Shown piece by piece: positions 17,098-26,002 of a DNA stretch of 64,000 nt; positions within the stretch are counted from its first letter, which is position 1; every line of letters starts with the position of its first letter. The notes under the pieces were generated by a model that was given only the letters and a program-made list of their open reading frames with translations, was not told the origin of the DNA and did no database searches. The position numbers and the translations under genes were made by a program. The stretch is from Burkholderia ambifaria AMMD (GTDB lineage: Bacteria > Pseudomonadota > Gammaproteobacteria > Burkholderiales > Burkholderiaceae): positions 992,001 through 1,056,000 of the forward strand of contig NC_008392.1 of NCBI RefSeq assembly GCF_000203915.1, in the 5' to 3' direction.

Positions 17098-18060
17098 ATG
17101 CCTGACAACAATTCCCCCCGCCTGCTGGTAGCGCGACGGGTCCCCGCCGCCGTGGCCGCACGCGCCGAAGCCGAATTCCATGCGTACGTGACGGACGCCG
17201 ACATGGATGCGCCGTCCGTCGTCGAGTTCTGCAATCGCTACGCGACGCCGGCGGTGCTGATAGGCAAGAAATCGGGGCTGCAGGCCGAGCACATCGCGGC
17301 ATTGCCGCCGAGCGTGAAGATCATCGCGAACGCGAGCGCCGGCTACGACCACCTGGATGTGGCCGCCGCGCGCGAGCGCGGGATCGTGGTCAGCAATGCG
17401 CCCGACGCGCTGACCGACTGCACGGCCGATTTCACGATGCTGCTGATGCTGGCCGCGTGCCGGCGTGCATCGGAGTACGAGCGCATCGTGCGCGCGGGGT
17501 GGGGCAAGTCGTTCGGCATGACCGACATGCTCGGCACGCGCGTGAACGGCAAGACGCTCGGGATCGTCGGCTTCGGCCGGATCGGCCGCGCGGTCGCGCA
17601 GCGCGCACGCGGCTTCGGGATGAAGATCGTCTATACCGACAGGCAGCCGGCGCCGCCCGAGGTCGAGGCGGGCGCCCGCTATTGCGCGGATCTCGACACG
17701 CTGCTGCCGCAGTGCGACATCGTCACGCTGCACGTGCCGGGCGGCGGCACGCCGTTGATGACGCGCCGCGCGTTCGGCCTGATGCGCGACGGTGCGGTGT
17801 TCGTCAACGCGGCGCGCGGGAGTCTCGTCGATGAGGATGCGCTTTACGACGCGTTGACGTCGCGTCGGTTGTTCGGCGCGGGGCTGGACGTCTATCGGAA
17901 CGAGCCCGATATCGATCCGCGTTTCGCCGCGCTCGATAACGTGTTTCTGTCGCCGCACATGGCCAGCGCGACGATCGAGACGCGTGACCAGATGGGTTTT
18001 ACCGCGCTCGATAACGTCGCCGCGGTGCTTGACGGAAGGGCGGCGCCGAACGCGGTTTGA
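17098..18060 (+). CDS. D-isomer-specific 2-hydroxyacid dehydrogenase
   Basis: A 320-residue NAD(P)-dependent enzyme that interconverts D-2-hydroxy acids and 2-oxo acids (glyoxylate/hydroxypyruvate reductase-like). It shows the nucleotide-binding GFGRIGRA near residue 158 and NAARGSLVDEDAL with the substrate Arg. It also has GLDVYRNEP with the catalytic Glu, and a His in SPHMASATIETR. It is transcribed away from the SDR-MFS-VOC-citrate synthase operon, across a region carrying two copies of one operator-like motif. The likely shared job is catabolism of an imported hydroxy or sugar acid. The exact substrate is not readable. Confidence 0.92.
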   Translation: MPDNNSPRLLVARRVPAAVAARAEAEFHAYVTDADMDAPSVVEFCNRYATPAVLIGKKSGLQAEHIAALPPSVKIIANASAGYDHLDVAAARERGIVVSNAPDALTDCTADFTMLLMLAACRRASEYERIVRAGWGKSFGMTDMLGTRVNGKTLGIVGFGRIGRAVAQRARGFGMKIVYTDRQPAPPEVEAGARYCADLDTLLPQCDIVTLHVPGGGTPLMTRRAFGLMRDGAVFVNAARGSLVDEDALYDALTSRRLFGAGLDVYRNEPDIDPRFAALDNVFLSPHMASATIETRDQMGFTALDNVAAVLDGRAAPNAV

Positions 18061-18682
18061 CGGGGAACGCGAGGGGGTGGGGTGCAGCTCGCGGGGCGCA
18101 TCCCTGCCGCTGGCATGACGCAGTGTCGGGGCTTCCGATGACCGGAGGCACCCGGCTGTCAGCACGGCGTTACACGTCAGAATCATTTTCCGTCGATGTC
18201 CTGGCGCCCCCCCGCCAATGTCCGGCCCATGCCGCTAGCGATCTCACGGGGCCGCGGCGCGCGACGCGCGTCCGTGCGACGCCGCACCAACGGATCGCAT
18301 CGTCCATCGCGACGCTTCCCGCCGGCTTCGTTCCATTGCGCGATCCGGTACGCCGTATCGACGCTGTAACGTTTTTTGCGCGATTTTTCCCGTGCGCGGT
18401 GCTTCGCACGGCCGCCCGCTGTCCCGGCAGAGCGATGGCGAGACTGGCACATTGTTAGCTTCACCGGTTGTGGTGGGAACGAGGGTCGCCGCGCATTCGT
18501 GATCGTCCGACGAATCGATGCGCATGCGCCGCCGGTGACGCGTTCGAAACGCGGCACATTCGCTCGCCGCCAGCCGATGGCGCCACACGGCAAACGCCGG
18601 CCGCACGTACGCGATGTGCGGAACGCGCCGGCAGCAGCGTGCTGGACATCGGCAGTCATCACACCTCCGCCGGGAGAGCATA
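18061..18682. other. Intergenic region without a recognised gene
   Basis: About 620 bp of GC-rich sequence lies between the dehydrogenase stop and the secreted deacetylase-like protein. Open frames on both strands here have Arg-rich shadow composition and no supporting start sites. It presumably contains the promoter of the downstream secreted-protein pair. No clear motif was found. Confidence 0.5.
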
Positions 18683-20803
18683 ATGTTGGCCAACTCAATT
18701 CGCACCCTACGAGCCTTTCTGATCGTCTTCACCGTTTGCGTGATGACGTTCGCGCCCGGACGGGCAAACGCGCTGTCGAACCAGTTGCTGTTGCTGCTGC
18801 CGGACAACTTCACGCTGCCCGACCCGCGTGTGTCCGCGTGGCTCGATTCCGCGTCGGAGGAAGGGCTGCAGATCTCGCTCATCAGCGACACGCAATTCAA
18901 GCAGGGCGGCACGTCGCTGCAGCAGTACCAGGGGCTCATCCTCCCGGACCAGGTGCATACGGTCGCCGACGATACCCTCGTGACCGCCATCCAGAACTAT
19001 GCGTTGAACGGTGGCCGCGTGATGCTCGTCTATGATTTCGGCGTACTGAACGCGACGGGCTTCTATCCGCCCGGGCAATCGCGCTTCAGCTCGATGGCCG
19101 GTGTCAACTACGTGCTCTACGACACGCTCGGCGGCAGCATGATCGGCCTCGGCCCGGTGACAGGGATGGGCAGCACGCTGCGCGCGCTGCAGGTTCCGCC
19201 CGGGAAGTCCATGGCATGGTCCGGCTCGACGACCGCCGCAACGGCGTTGGCCGCCACCGCGTCGATTGCTTCGACCGGCTCGACGACGGATCAGCAGCTC
19301 TTCCTGCAGCCGAGCCCGTCGAACGCGGGCGGGCTGGCCGGTTACAACCATCAGGCGTACTTCACATACAAGATGAATAACGGCCGCATGACCGGTGTGC
19401 CGCTGAATCTCGGGCGCGTGTGGAAGGGTGGCAAGGTCAAATCCGGATCGTATTCGCCAACCTCGTCGAAGCTGCCGGCGGTGAATGGCGCGACGTCGCT
19501 CGTGACCGCGTCGCCCACCGTGACGACGGACGTGCTCGAAGGAATTTCCGGCTACGTATACGGCTTCCTCACCTATCCGAGCTACGTCACGCAAGGCACG
19601 TATACCGGCACGACGCTGCTGACTTCACCGAACTTCGGTCTCGTCGCCGGCTATCAGCCGTACGGAAACGGCGGCGTGATGTTCGTCAACCTGCCGCTCG
19701 CCTATCTCGACGGACAAACCGACAGCATGCCGATCCACGGCTTCCTGCGTTACTTCACGACGAACATCGTGCCGATGCCGCACCTGTCGCTGCAGCCGCG
19801 CGCCCAGGCCGGGATGGTGCTGAACTGGCACTTCTGTGCGGCGGACCAGATCCAGCCGGCGCAGTACCTGAAGAATTACGGTGTCTGGAACAGCGGCCCG
19901 TACTCGATCGTCGTGACGGCCGGCCCGGACGACGTGACGATCGGCGACGGTCTCGGGATCAACCTGAAGAACAACACGCCGGCGAAGCAACTGATGTCGT
20001 TCCTGCTCAAGCGCGGGCACAAGATCGGCAGCCACGGCGGCTGGGCGCACGACTACTGGGGGGCGAACGCCAGCGAAACGAACGCGAGCACGTTCACGCA
20101 ATATCTGGTGCTGAACCACAATGCGGTCCAGTCGGTCACCGGAAAGCCGGACGTCGAATGGGCAGCGCCGGAAGGCAACACGCCGACGTGGGTAGTGAAC
20201 TGGCTCGAAGCGAACGGCTATTCGGGCTACTACTTCACCGGCCATACCGGCAATGCGCAAACGCGCGCGTATCGCAACGGGTCGCTGCTGAACCCGGGCG
20301 TCTGGGCGTTTCCGGTGATGCCGTTCGGCAAGTATGCGACGTTCGAAGAGTTCCAGGAGTTCGCGGTGCCGACGACAGACGTGCAGAACTGGTATCAGTC
20401 GCTGATGGATTTCGTCGTCGCGAACCGCACGAGCCGGCTGATCTACATGCACCCGCTGGGCGCGTCGTGGTATCCGAACGTCGTCACGACGATACTCGGC
20501 TATGCAGCATCGCTCGCGGCGACCGGCCAGTTCAAGTGGTTCACGATGGACCAGCTCACGCAGTTCGACCGGCGCCGTCTGCTGGTGAACTGGACGGCGA
20601 CCGATACCGGCACCGGCTGGACGTTCAGCGCGACGCATCCGACGAGCCTACAGGACATGACCTGGCTGCTGCCGAAGAGCACCTATCAGATGCCGAGCGT
20701 GCAAAGCGGCAGCGCGACGGTCGTGATCACCGATCCGAACAACTGGATGGTCATCGCGGGCACGGGCAAGTCGCTGTCGTTCACGAGCGCGAAGGCGCAT
20801 TGA
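18683..20803 (+). CDS. Secreted polysaccharide deacetylase-like protein
   Basis: The 706-residue product starts with a signal peptide (membrane stretch FLIVFTVCVMTF, cleavage probably after GRANA). Residues 30-170 resemble a glutamine-amidotransferase-like fold (LILPDQVH, GGRVMLVYDFG). From about residue 375 there is a NodB-like deacetylase region with VLNWHF, GPDDVTIGDG, HKIGSHGGWAHDYW and IYMHPLG. The His residues of SHGGWAH are candidates for metal ligands. A C-terminal beta-rich part follows. The ATG at 18683 is preceded by GGGAGAG. A sedolisin peptidase gene starts 34 bp downstream, so they form an export-related pair. It may modify an extracellular or periplasmic glycan; the activity is inferred. 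Confidence 0.75.
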   Translation: MLANSIRTLRAFLIVFTVCVMTFAPGRANALSNQLLLLLPDNFTLPDPRVSAWLDSASEEGLQISLISDTQFKQGGTSLQQYQGLILPDQVHTVADDTLVTAIQNYALNGGRVMLVYDFGVLNATGFYPPGQSRFSSMAGVNYVLYDTLGGSMIGLGPVTGMGSTLRALQVPPGKSMAWSGSTTAATALAATASIASTGSTTDQQLFLQPSPSNAGGLAGYNHQAYFTYKMNNGRMTGVPLNLGRVWKGGKVKSGSYSPTSSKLPAVNGATSLVTASPTVTTDVLEGISGYVYGFLTYPSYVTQGTYTGTTLLTSPNFGLVAGYQPYGNGGVMFVNLPLAYLDGQTDSMPIHGFLRYFTTNIVPMPHLSLQPRAQAGMVLNWHFCAADQIQPAQYLKNYGVWNSGPYSIVVTAGPDDVTIGDGLGINLKNNTPAKQLMSFLLKRGHKIGSHGGWAHDYWGANASETNASTFTQYLVLNHNAVQSVTGKPDVEWAAPEGNTPTWVVNWLEANGYSGYYFTGHTGNAQTRAYRNGSLLNPGVWAFPVMPFGKYATFEEFQEFAVPTTDVQNWYQSLMDFVVANRTSRLIYMHPLGASWYPNVVTTILGYAASLAATGQFKWFTMDQLTQFDRRRLLVNWTATDTGTGWTFSATHPTSLQDMTWLLPKSTYQMPSVQSGSATVVITDPNNWMVIAGTGKSLSFTSAKAH

Positions 20804-20837
20804 CGCACGTCGGCTTGCTTGCCAACCGGGAAACACC

Positions 20838-22070
20838 ATGAAACGAGCTTCGTTCATGCGTGCGCTGCGCACGCTCGTCTCGGCGAGCGTCGCGCTCACA
20901 TTCGGCGTGTCGTTCGCACAGCACGCGCCGCGGGCCCCGCACGCGTTCGCGCGGCCGCCGCTCCATCTGCACGGGCCCGCGAAACGGAACCCGGTCGGGC
21001 TGTCGCCGCAGCGGATCCGGAGTTTCTACGGGTTCGATCAATTGCCGGCGCGCGGCTACGGCGGCGACGATCAGGTCATCGCGATCGTCGATGCGTACGA
21101 CAACCCGAACGTCGAAGCGGACCTGCGATCGTTCAGCAGCACGTTCGGCCTGCCGCCGTGCGCGTCCCCGCACTGCTTCACGAAGATCTACGCGACCCCG
21201 GACAAGCGTCCGCCGCCACCCGACGCGCTGTGGGCGCTGGAGAGCTCGCTCGACGTGCAGTGGGCGCACGCGATCGCACCGAATGCGCGGATCGTGCTGG
21301 TCGAAGCCGCATCGAGTTCGCTCGACGACCTGATGAGCGCGATCGCGCTCGCGACGACGCCGGCTCCCGCCGGCCCCGGCGCGAAGGTCGTGTCGATCAG
21401 CTGGGGCAGCCCCGAATTCCTGGCCGAAACGCAATTCGATGGACAGTTCGCCAGCGCGAACGGCGTGTCGTTCGTCGCCGGGTCCGGTGACGGCGGCAAT
21501 GGGATCGACTACCCGGCCGCGTCGCCGTATGTGCTGAGCGTCGGCGGTACGTCGATCGCGACCGATGCGAGCGGCGCCTATGCGGGCGAAACGGCGTGGG
21601 CGGGCAGCGGCGGCGGACAGAGCGCCATCGAGCCGGAGCCGACGTATCAGTCGAACCTCGGGATACCGTCGGATAGCCTCGGGCTGCGCGGCGTGCCCGA
21701 TGTCGCCTATCACGCCGACCCGGCGTCCGGCTTCGCGGTCTACGATTCGTACGGCTACGCGGGGCAGCACGGCTGGTTCGTCGTCGGCGGCACGAGTGCG
21801 GGTGCGCCGCAATGGTCCGCGTTGATCTCGATTGCGAACAGCGTGCGCGTCGCGCGCGGCAAGACGACGTTGAACGCGGTGGGGGCGATCCACACCGTGC
21901 TGTACGGGCTTGCGTCGAGCGCCTCCGCGACGAACTTCCGCGACATTGTCAGCGGCTCGAACGGCGCGTGCGGCACGCTTTGCACCGCGACGGCCGGATA
22001 CGACTACGTGACCGGCCTCGGGCGGCCGATGGCCGCCAATCTGGTCCAGGCGCTGATCGCCGCACCTTGA
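20838..22070 (+). CDS. Secreted S53 family serine-carboxyl peptidase (sedolisin)
   Basis: A 410-residue acid-type endopeptidase of the sedolisin family. The catalytic residues are visible: Glu135 and Asp139 in ALESSLDVQWAHA, Asp218 in GSGDGG, and Ser320 in GGTSAGAPQW. The C-terminal DIVSGSNG...GYDYVTGLG is the calcium-binding region. A signal peptide occupies about residues 1-28. Only some 40 residues separate it from the start of the catalytic domain, so the large N-terminal propeptide usual in this family is missing or very short. It follows a secreted deacetylase-like gene by 34 bp. Confidence 0.9.
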   Translation: MKRASFMRALRTLVSASVALTFGVSFAQHAPRAPHAFARPPLHLHGPAKRNPVGLSPQRIRSFYGFDQLPARGYGGDDQVIAIVDAYDNPNVEADLRSFSSTFGLPPCASPHCFTKIYATPDKRPPPPDALWALESSLDVQWAHAIAPNARIVLVEAASSSLDDLMSAIALATTPAPAGPGAKVVSISWGSPEFLAETQFDGQFASANGVSFVAGSGDGGNGIDYPAASPYVLSVGGTSIATDASGAYAGETAWAGSGGGQSAIEPEPTYQSNLGIPSDSLGLRGVPDVAYHADPASGFAVYDSYGYAGQHGWFVVGGTSAGAPQWSALISIANSVRVARGKTTLNAVGAIHTVLYGLASSASATNFRDIVSGSNGACGTLCTATAGYDYVTGLGRPMAANLVQALIAAP

Positions 22071-22605
22071 TGCGGACGTGCGCGACGAACGCACGATCGC
22101 GCGAATAAGCGGCTTCCCGGCTTCTCGGCTTGGGGCAGTCATTGGGTGTGCACACTGTCCCGATACGAAATCTTGAACTCCGCATTCCGGCAGCCGGCCC
22201 ATCAGCCGGCGAGCTTGCCGCATGGTCAATTCAAGCCGTTGCGTTGCACGCCACGGCTTGCGTCTCCCATCCGCCGCTGAATGACCTAGAACCGGCCCAA
22301 TTCACGCGTCGTCATCGTAATCCGTTCCGTCGCAGTCATCGCAAATCTCCGGCCGTGGACACCGCGACCCGATCGCTTGCGCGGCGCGAAAGCGGATATT
22401 CCTATAAAACTACGACGCCGCTTCCGGTTTTCAGTTTGATTTATATAAAGACGATAGGGCATACTGCGGAAATCGATCGCTATCGATTGTCGTCAATGTC
22501 GTCAATGTCGCGAATATAATGCCGATGGTGTAGTCGACGGCCTTTCGCGACGACATAAAGGGCTGTTGAGCCACTTCCCACATTTCAAGGAATCCTTTCA
22601 TATCC
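22071..22605. other. AT-enriched upstream region of the H-NS gene
   Basis: More than 500 bp without a convincing gene. Its last 200 bp are much more AT-rich than the surroundings (for example ATTTATATAAAG near 22440). They contain the inverted repeat and the short direct repeat listed separately. Nucleoid proteins of this family commonly bind AT-rich curved DNA at their own promoter, so autoregulation is plausible. Confidence 0.55.
22471..22511. promoter_or_regulatory. Inverted repeat and direct repeats upstream of H-NS gene
   Basis: AATCGAT-CGCT-ATCGATT (22471-22488) is a perfect 7-bp inverted repeat. It is followed at once by two copies of TGTCGTCAA in tandem. It lies about 95-135 bp before the start codon, a good place for an operator. 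Confidence 0.45.
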
Positions 22606-22905
22606 ATGGCTACCTACCTCGAACTCAAAGCACAGGCAGAAGCGCTGGCACAGAAAGCGGAAGCAGCGCGGCTCGCCGAACTGGAAAGCCTTATCGCGAC
22701 GATGCGTGAGCAGATTGCCGAATATGGCATCACGCCCGACCAGCTTTTCGGGCGACGTCGTGCCGCTTCGTCGGGCGCCACCCGCGCGCCGGTCGCACCG
22801 AAGTATCGCGATCCGAAAACGGGCGCGACGTGGAGCGGGCGCGGCAAGCCACCGCATTGGATTGCAGGCGCAAAGAACCGTGACCGGTTTTTGATCGAGC
22901 AGTGA
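22606..22905 (+). CDS. H-NS family nucleoid-associated protein
   Basis: A 99-residue DNA-binding protein that compacts DNA and silences AT-rich genes. The N-terminal half (ELKAQAEALAQKAEAARLAE) is a charged coiled coil for oligomerisation. The C-terminus carries the H-NS core motif TWSGRGKPPHWI. Length and layout match the betaproteobacterial H-NS-like proteins, of which Burkholderia has several copies. Two small genes follow on the same strand. Confidence 0.93.
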   Translation: MATYLELKAQAEALAQKAEAARLAELESLIATMREQIAEYGITPDQLFGRRRAASSGATRAPVAPKYRDPKTGATWSGRGKPPHWIAGAKNRDRFLIEQ

Positions 22906-22927
22906 AGGGAGTCGACGGTTGAGTCAG

Positions 22928-23137
22928 ATGCCGTCAACACTCCCCGATGGAAAATACCGGGCGACGTGCCGCGAGCGGACGATCTTTGCGGCCAGGGCGA
23001 TGGGACACGGCGACGTATTTCCGGACGCCGAGTTGATCGTCGAGAATGGATGGGCCACCTTCACCCGGAATGCCGCTGAAGTGTGGAGTTGCAGTGCGCG
23101 CTATGCCGCTGCTCACTTCGACATTCAGTCCGCCTAG
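22928..23137 (+). CDS. Small hypothetical protein downstream of H-NS
   Basis: A 69-residue protein (MPSTLPDGKYRATCRERTIF) following H-NS by 22 bp in the same direction, so probably co-transcribed. It holds two Cys residues and a mixed acidic/hydrophobic sequence with no signal peptide or membrane segment. A TTG at 22919 would add three residues. The family is not recognised; composition and placement make it a plausible real gene. Confidence 0.55.
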   Translation: MPSTLPDGKYRATCRERTIFAARAMGHGDVFPDAELIVENGWATFTRNAAEVWSCSARYAAAHFDIQSA

Positions 23138-23149
23138 GAAGCGCCGCAA

Positions 23150-23353
23150 ATGAGCGAGCTTGTTCAGATTGCGCCGGGTGTTGTGTTCTCGTCCGATGTG
23201 CTTGGCATCGCGTGGGCGCGCAAGTATCAGCCGGGCGGTGGGAATGCGGCGCGCAATGGAAACATGCCGTCCGCGGACCGCCCGGGCCCACCGGCACAGG
23301 AAAGCGAACACGACGCTCGCGCAACCGCGTCGGGCCAATTGTCGTTGTTGTAG
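23150..23353 (+). CDS. Possible small protein
   Basis: A 67-residue frame starting MSELVQIAPGVVFSSDVLGI with AGGAAG about nine bases before the ATG. It begins 12 bp after the preceding small gene. The first half is protein-like, while the second half is low complexity (Gly, Asn, Pro, Ala). No family is recognised, and it could be a chance frame. Confidence 0.4.
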   Translation: MSELVQIAPGVVFSSDVLGIAWARKYQPGGGNAARNGNMPSADRPGPPAQESEHDARATASGQLSLL

Positions 23354-23425
23354 AGAGCGCGACAGGATGACGGGCATCCTGCGACTATCGACTATCGGCT
23401 GTGGGCCTTCACATTGCGGCCAACA

Positions 23426-23881
23426 TCACTGCTCCAGCACGGCCTGCGGCGTATTGCGGAAGCTGATCGCCATACGGTTGTAGGTGTTCATCAGGCTGAC
23501 TGCAATCGTGAGGTCGACGATCTCGCGTTCATCGAATACGGCGCGCGCCGCCTCGTAGGCGTCGTCCGGTACGCCGGTAGCCGCGACCAGCGTGACCGAC
23601 TCGGCCCATGCCAGCGCGGCACGCTCGCGTTCGTCGAACAGATTCCCGGCTTCCCGCCACGCCTGCACCAGCGCCAGCTTTTCAACCTTCACGCCTTTCT
23701 TCAGCAGGTCGCGCGTATGCATGTCGAGGCAGTACGCGCAGTTATTGATCTGCGACACGCGAAGGTAGACGAGGTCGACGAGAACCGGCGACAACCCGCT
23801 CTGCATGACATAACCATACACGCCGCCCAGGGCCTTCACGCCCGCGGGCGCAATCTGGTTGTAATCGAGACGCTTGCTCAT
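23426..23881 (-). CDS. Carboxymuconolactone decarboxylase/AhpD-like protein
   Basis: A 151-residue all-helical protein with the redox motif CAYC in NNCAYCLDMHT and the following LALVQAWREAGNLFDERERAALAWAESVT. This is typical of the CMD/AhpD alkylhydroperoxidase-like family. Such proteins reduce peroxides through the CxxC pair with help of the His three residues on. It sits 25 bp upstream of nothing else in its direction but follows the cupin gene by 25 bp on the same strand, so the two are probably one unit. They may act in stress or in handling a reactive metabolite. Confidence 0.9.
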   Translation of the reverse strand: MSKRLDYNQIAPAGVKALGGVYGYVMQSGLSPVLVDLVYLRVSQINNCAYCLDMHTRDLLKKGVKVEKLALVQAWREAGNLFDERERAALAWAESVTLVAATGVPDDAYEAARAVFDEREIVDLTIAVSLMNTYNRMAISFRNTPQAVLEQ

Positions 23882-23906
23882 GACGTAACTCCTTGATGAA
23901 GGGGAT

Positions 23907-24323
23907 TTACTTGACCGGGGTGGTCAGGACCGTGTCGTTGCTGTCCGCGACGAATACCGCGAGCAACCTGGCGGGCCGCGATTCGCTCGCATTGCGGCTC
24001 ACGCGATGAACGGCGCCGGGCTCCTCGAAGAAGCTTTCTCCGGCGTGATAGACGCGCTTCGGGCCGTCGTTCACCTGAGACTCGATGTCGCCCGACACGA
24101 CGTACGCATAGATGAAAGCCGAGCCTGCATGCCGGTGCGCCGGTGATGCGGCGCCCGGTGCGTAGTCGACGACGACGGCGGTCAACGACTTGCCCGGAAT
24201 GTTGGGGATCGCATGCTGGAAGTTCGGCGTGACGGTTTCACCCGCGCCGTGTGCCGCGGCCGGCACCGCGATGCACAAGGCGATGCTGGTGCAGGCGGCA
24301 GCTGCAAAGGACTGAATGTTCAT
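23907..24323 (-). CDS. Exported cupin-domain protein
   Basis: A 138-residue protein with a signal peptide (MNIQSFAAAACTSIALCIAV, cleavage near AAAHG) and a single cupin barrel. Metal ligands HRH in PAHRHAGSAF and the later His in GAVHRVS are present. The usual Glu of the first cupin motif is replaced. The start at 24323 is chosen because it begins the signal peptide; the frame is open further upstream but without signal-like sequence. It precedes the AhpD-like gene on the same strand. A periplasmic binding or detoxifying role is inferred. Confidence 0.87.
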   Translation of the reverse strand: MNIQSFAAAACTSIALCIAVPAAAHGAGETVTPNFQHAIPNIPGKSLTAVVVDYAPGAASPAHRHAGSAFIYAYVVSGDIESQVNDGPKRVYHAGESFFEEPGAVHRVSRNASESRPARLLAVFVADSNDTVLTTPVK

Positions 24324-24442
24324 GGTCGTCTGGCTCGTTGATGTTCGCCCATTGTGGTGTGGGACGCGGACACCCGAAAGCACCAGGAATGAACATTTTC
24401 GTTGTACCAAGACGCAAGGGCGGCGATGCGCTTGCGGGCCGG

Positions 24443-25855
24443 TCAGTTGCCCGCGTGAACGAGCTCCAGCAGGCGGGAACAGTCGGTGGCGAGCGTGCGT
24501 TCGGTCAGGTTCGTCACGCCGAGCAGCAGGCCCTGTGGCCGCGACGTGCCCGTGTACCACGGCGAAAGCGGGACCGGAGCCAGCCCGAACGCGCGTGCCC
24601 GCAACGCGATATCGACATCCGACACCTCCGCGGGCAGCGTCGTCACCACCGCCATGCCGGCAGTGGCGCGGATTTGGATCGCGTTCGAGCCCAGTTCCTT
24701 CAGACAACTAAGCAGCGCCTCCCGGTGCGATGCGTAGAGACGTTTCATACGACGCAAATGGCGAAGATAGTGCCCGTCATGCATGAACTCGGTGACGGCG
24801 TGCTGGATGCACGCCGCCGGCGCGGGCGCGAGGCACGCCGCGATATCGCCGAAGCGGCGCGTCATGTCCGGCGGCACCACGAGAAAGCCAAGACGTAGCG
24901 CCGGGCTGATCGTCTTGCTGAAACTGCCGACGTGCAGAACCCGTCCGTCCTGATCGATCGACGCCAGCGCGGGCGCTGCCCGGCCGGTCAGCTGCAGCTC
25001 GCTCAGGTAGTCGTCTTCGACGATCCACGCATTGTTTTCTCGGGCCCAGGCGAGCAGTGCAATCCGCCGAGGGAGCGACATCGTCATCCCGAGCGGCGCC
25101 TGCTGGCCGGGCGTGACCACGGCAAGCGCCGCTTCCTTCGCCTGCCGGATGCCTGCCTCCACATCGAGGCCGTCGGCGTCCACCGGCACGGCCGTCACGG
25201 TCATGCCAGCCAGCCCGAGCGCGGTGCGCGTGAGCGGAAAACCGGGGTCTTCGATCCATGCTTGCCGGCCTTCGATTCCGAGCCCGCGAATCGCGAGGCT
25301 CAGTGCGCCTGAGAAACCGGCCGTGACGAAGACCTGCGACGGACTGCAACGAAGACCGCGGGCGACACCGAGATAGGCGGCGATTTCCCGGCGCAAGTCC
25401 GGTTCGCCGCGCGGATCCGGGTAGCCGACCGGCGCCGCGGAGGCCCGGCGCGCCGCACGCGCCAGGATGCGCGACCACAGCTTGAACGGAAACGCGTCCT
25501 GTGACGGCACGCCCATTTGAAACGCGCGAGGCGCCGCGCCGAACGCGTCGAACAGATCCGGCAGGGGCGGCGCTTCCGGCGACCAGCCGGCCGCGATCGG
25601 CACGGCCGGACGCTCTGCGACCCGCGTGCCGGCCGCGCCGAGGCCGATCGCGAATTGCTCGTCGATCAGACGCTCGTAAGCGGCGCGTACGGTGCCCCGC
25701 GATACGCCGAGCTGGGCGGCCAGATCCGACCAGGAAGGCAGCCGCGCGCCCGAAGCAAGCTTGCCGGACTCGATCGCGTCGCGAATCGCGCTGTAGATCT
25801 GCGCGGACAGCGACGTGCGTCTGGAGTGATCCAGGCCAATGGAAAGCGTCGTCAT
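24443..25855 (-). CDS. MocR/PdxR-type regulator (GntR HTH fused to aminotransferase fold)
   Basis: A 470-residue PLP-dependent transcription regulator. Residues 15-80 are a GntR winged helix (SAQIYSAIRDAIESGKLASG, LGVSRGTVRAAYERL). Residues 120-465 are an aminotransferase class I fold with GYPDPRGEPDLRREIAAYL, VEDDYLSE and the PLP lysine in SFSKTISPALRLGF. The ATG at 25855 begins just before the conserved domain. It diverges from the HD-domain gene across about 150 bp and lies upstream of the cupin/AhpD pair. By position it should control the divergent gene, the pair, or both. Confidence 0.92.
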   Translation of the reverse strand: MTTLSIGLDHSRRTSLSAQIYSAIRDAIESGKLASGARLPSWSDLAAQLGVSRGTVRAAYERLIDEQFAIGLGAAGTRVAERPAVPIAAGWSPEAPPLPDLFDAFGAAPRAFQMGVPSQDAFPFKLWSRILARAARRASAAPVGYPDPRGEPDLRREIAAYLGVARGLRCSPSQVFVTAGFSGALSLAIRGLGIEGRQAWIEDPGFPLTRTALGLAGMTVTAVPVDADGLDVEAGIRQAKEAALAVVTPGQQAPLGMTMSLPRRIALLAWARENNAWIVEDDYLSELQLTGRAAPALASIDQDGRVLHVGSFSKTISPALRLGFLVVPPDMTRRFGDIAACLAPAPAACIQHAVTEFMHDGHYLRHLRRMKRLYASHREALLSCLKELGSNAIQIRATAGMAVVTTLPAEVSDVDIALRARAFGLAPVPLSPWYTGTSRPQGLLLGVTNLTERTLATDCSRLLELVHAGN

Positions 25856-26002
25856 GTGTCGATGGTGCATTCGAATGTGTCGATCTTGGGACTGTTGCAT
25901 GCCCCGGGAGAAGCGTAGCTTTTCTCCGTGGCCGCAGCCAATCGGTCCCGGCCCGAATCCTACGCGATAGGGCAGGCGAGCCACACGAAATCGAGCGAAC
26001 AG

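Noticed and set aside
14630..17131. An 833-codon plus-strand frame opposite the MFS and SDR genes
   Set aside because: It runs across two well supported genes on the other strand and has Arg/His/Gln-rich shadow composition.
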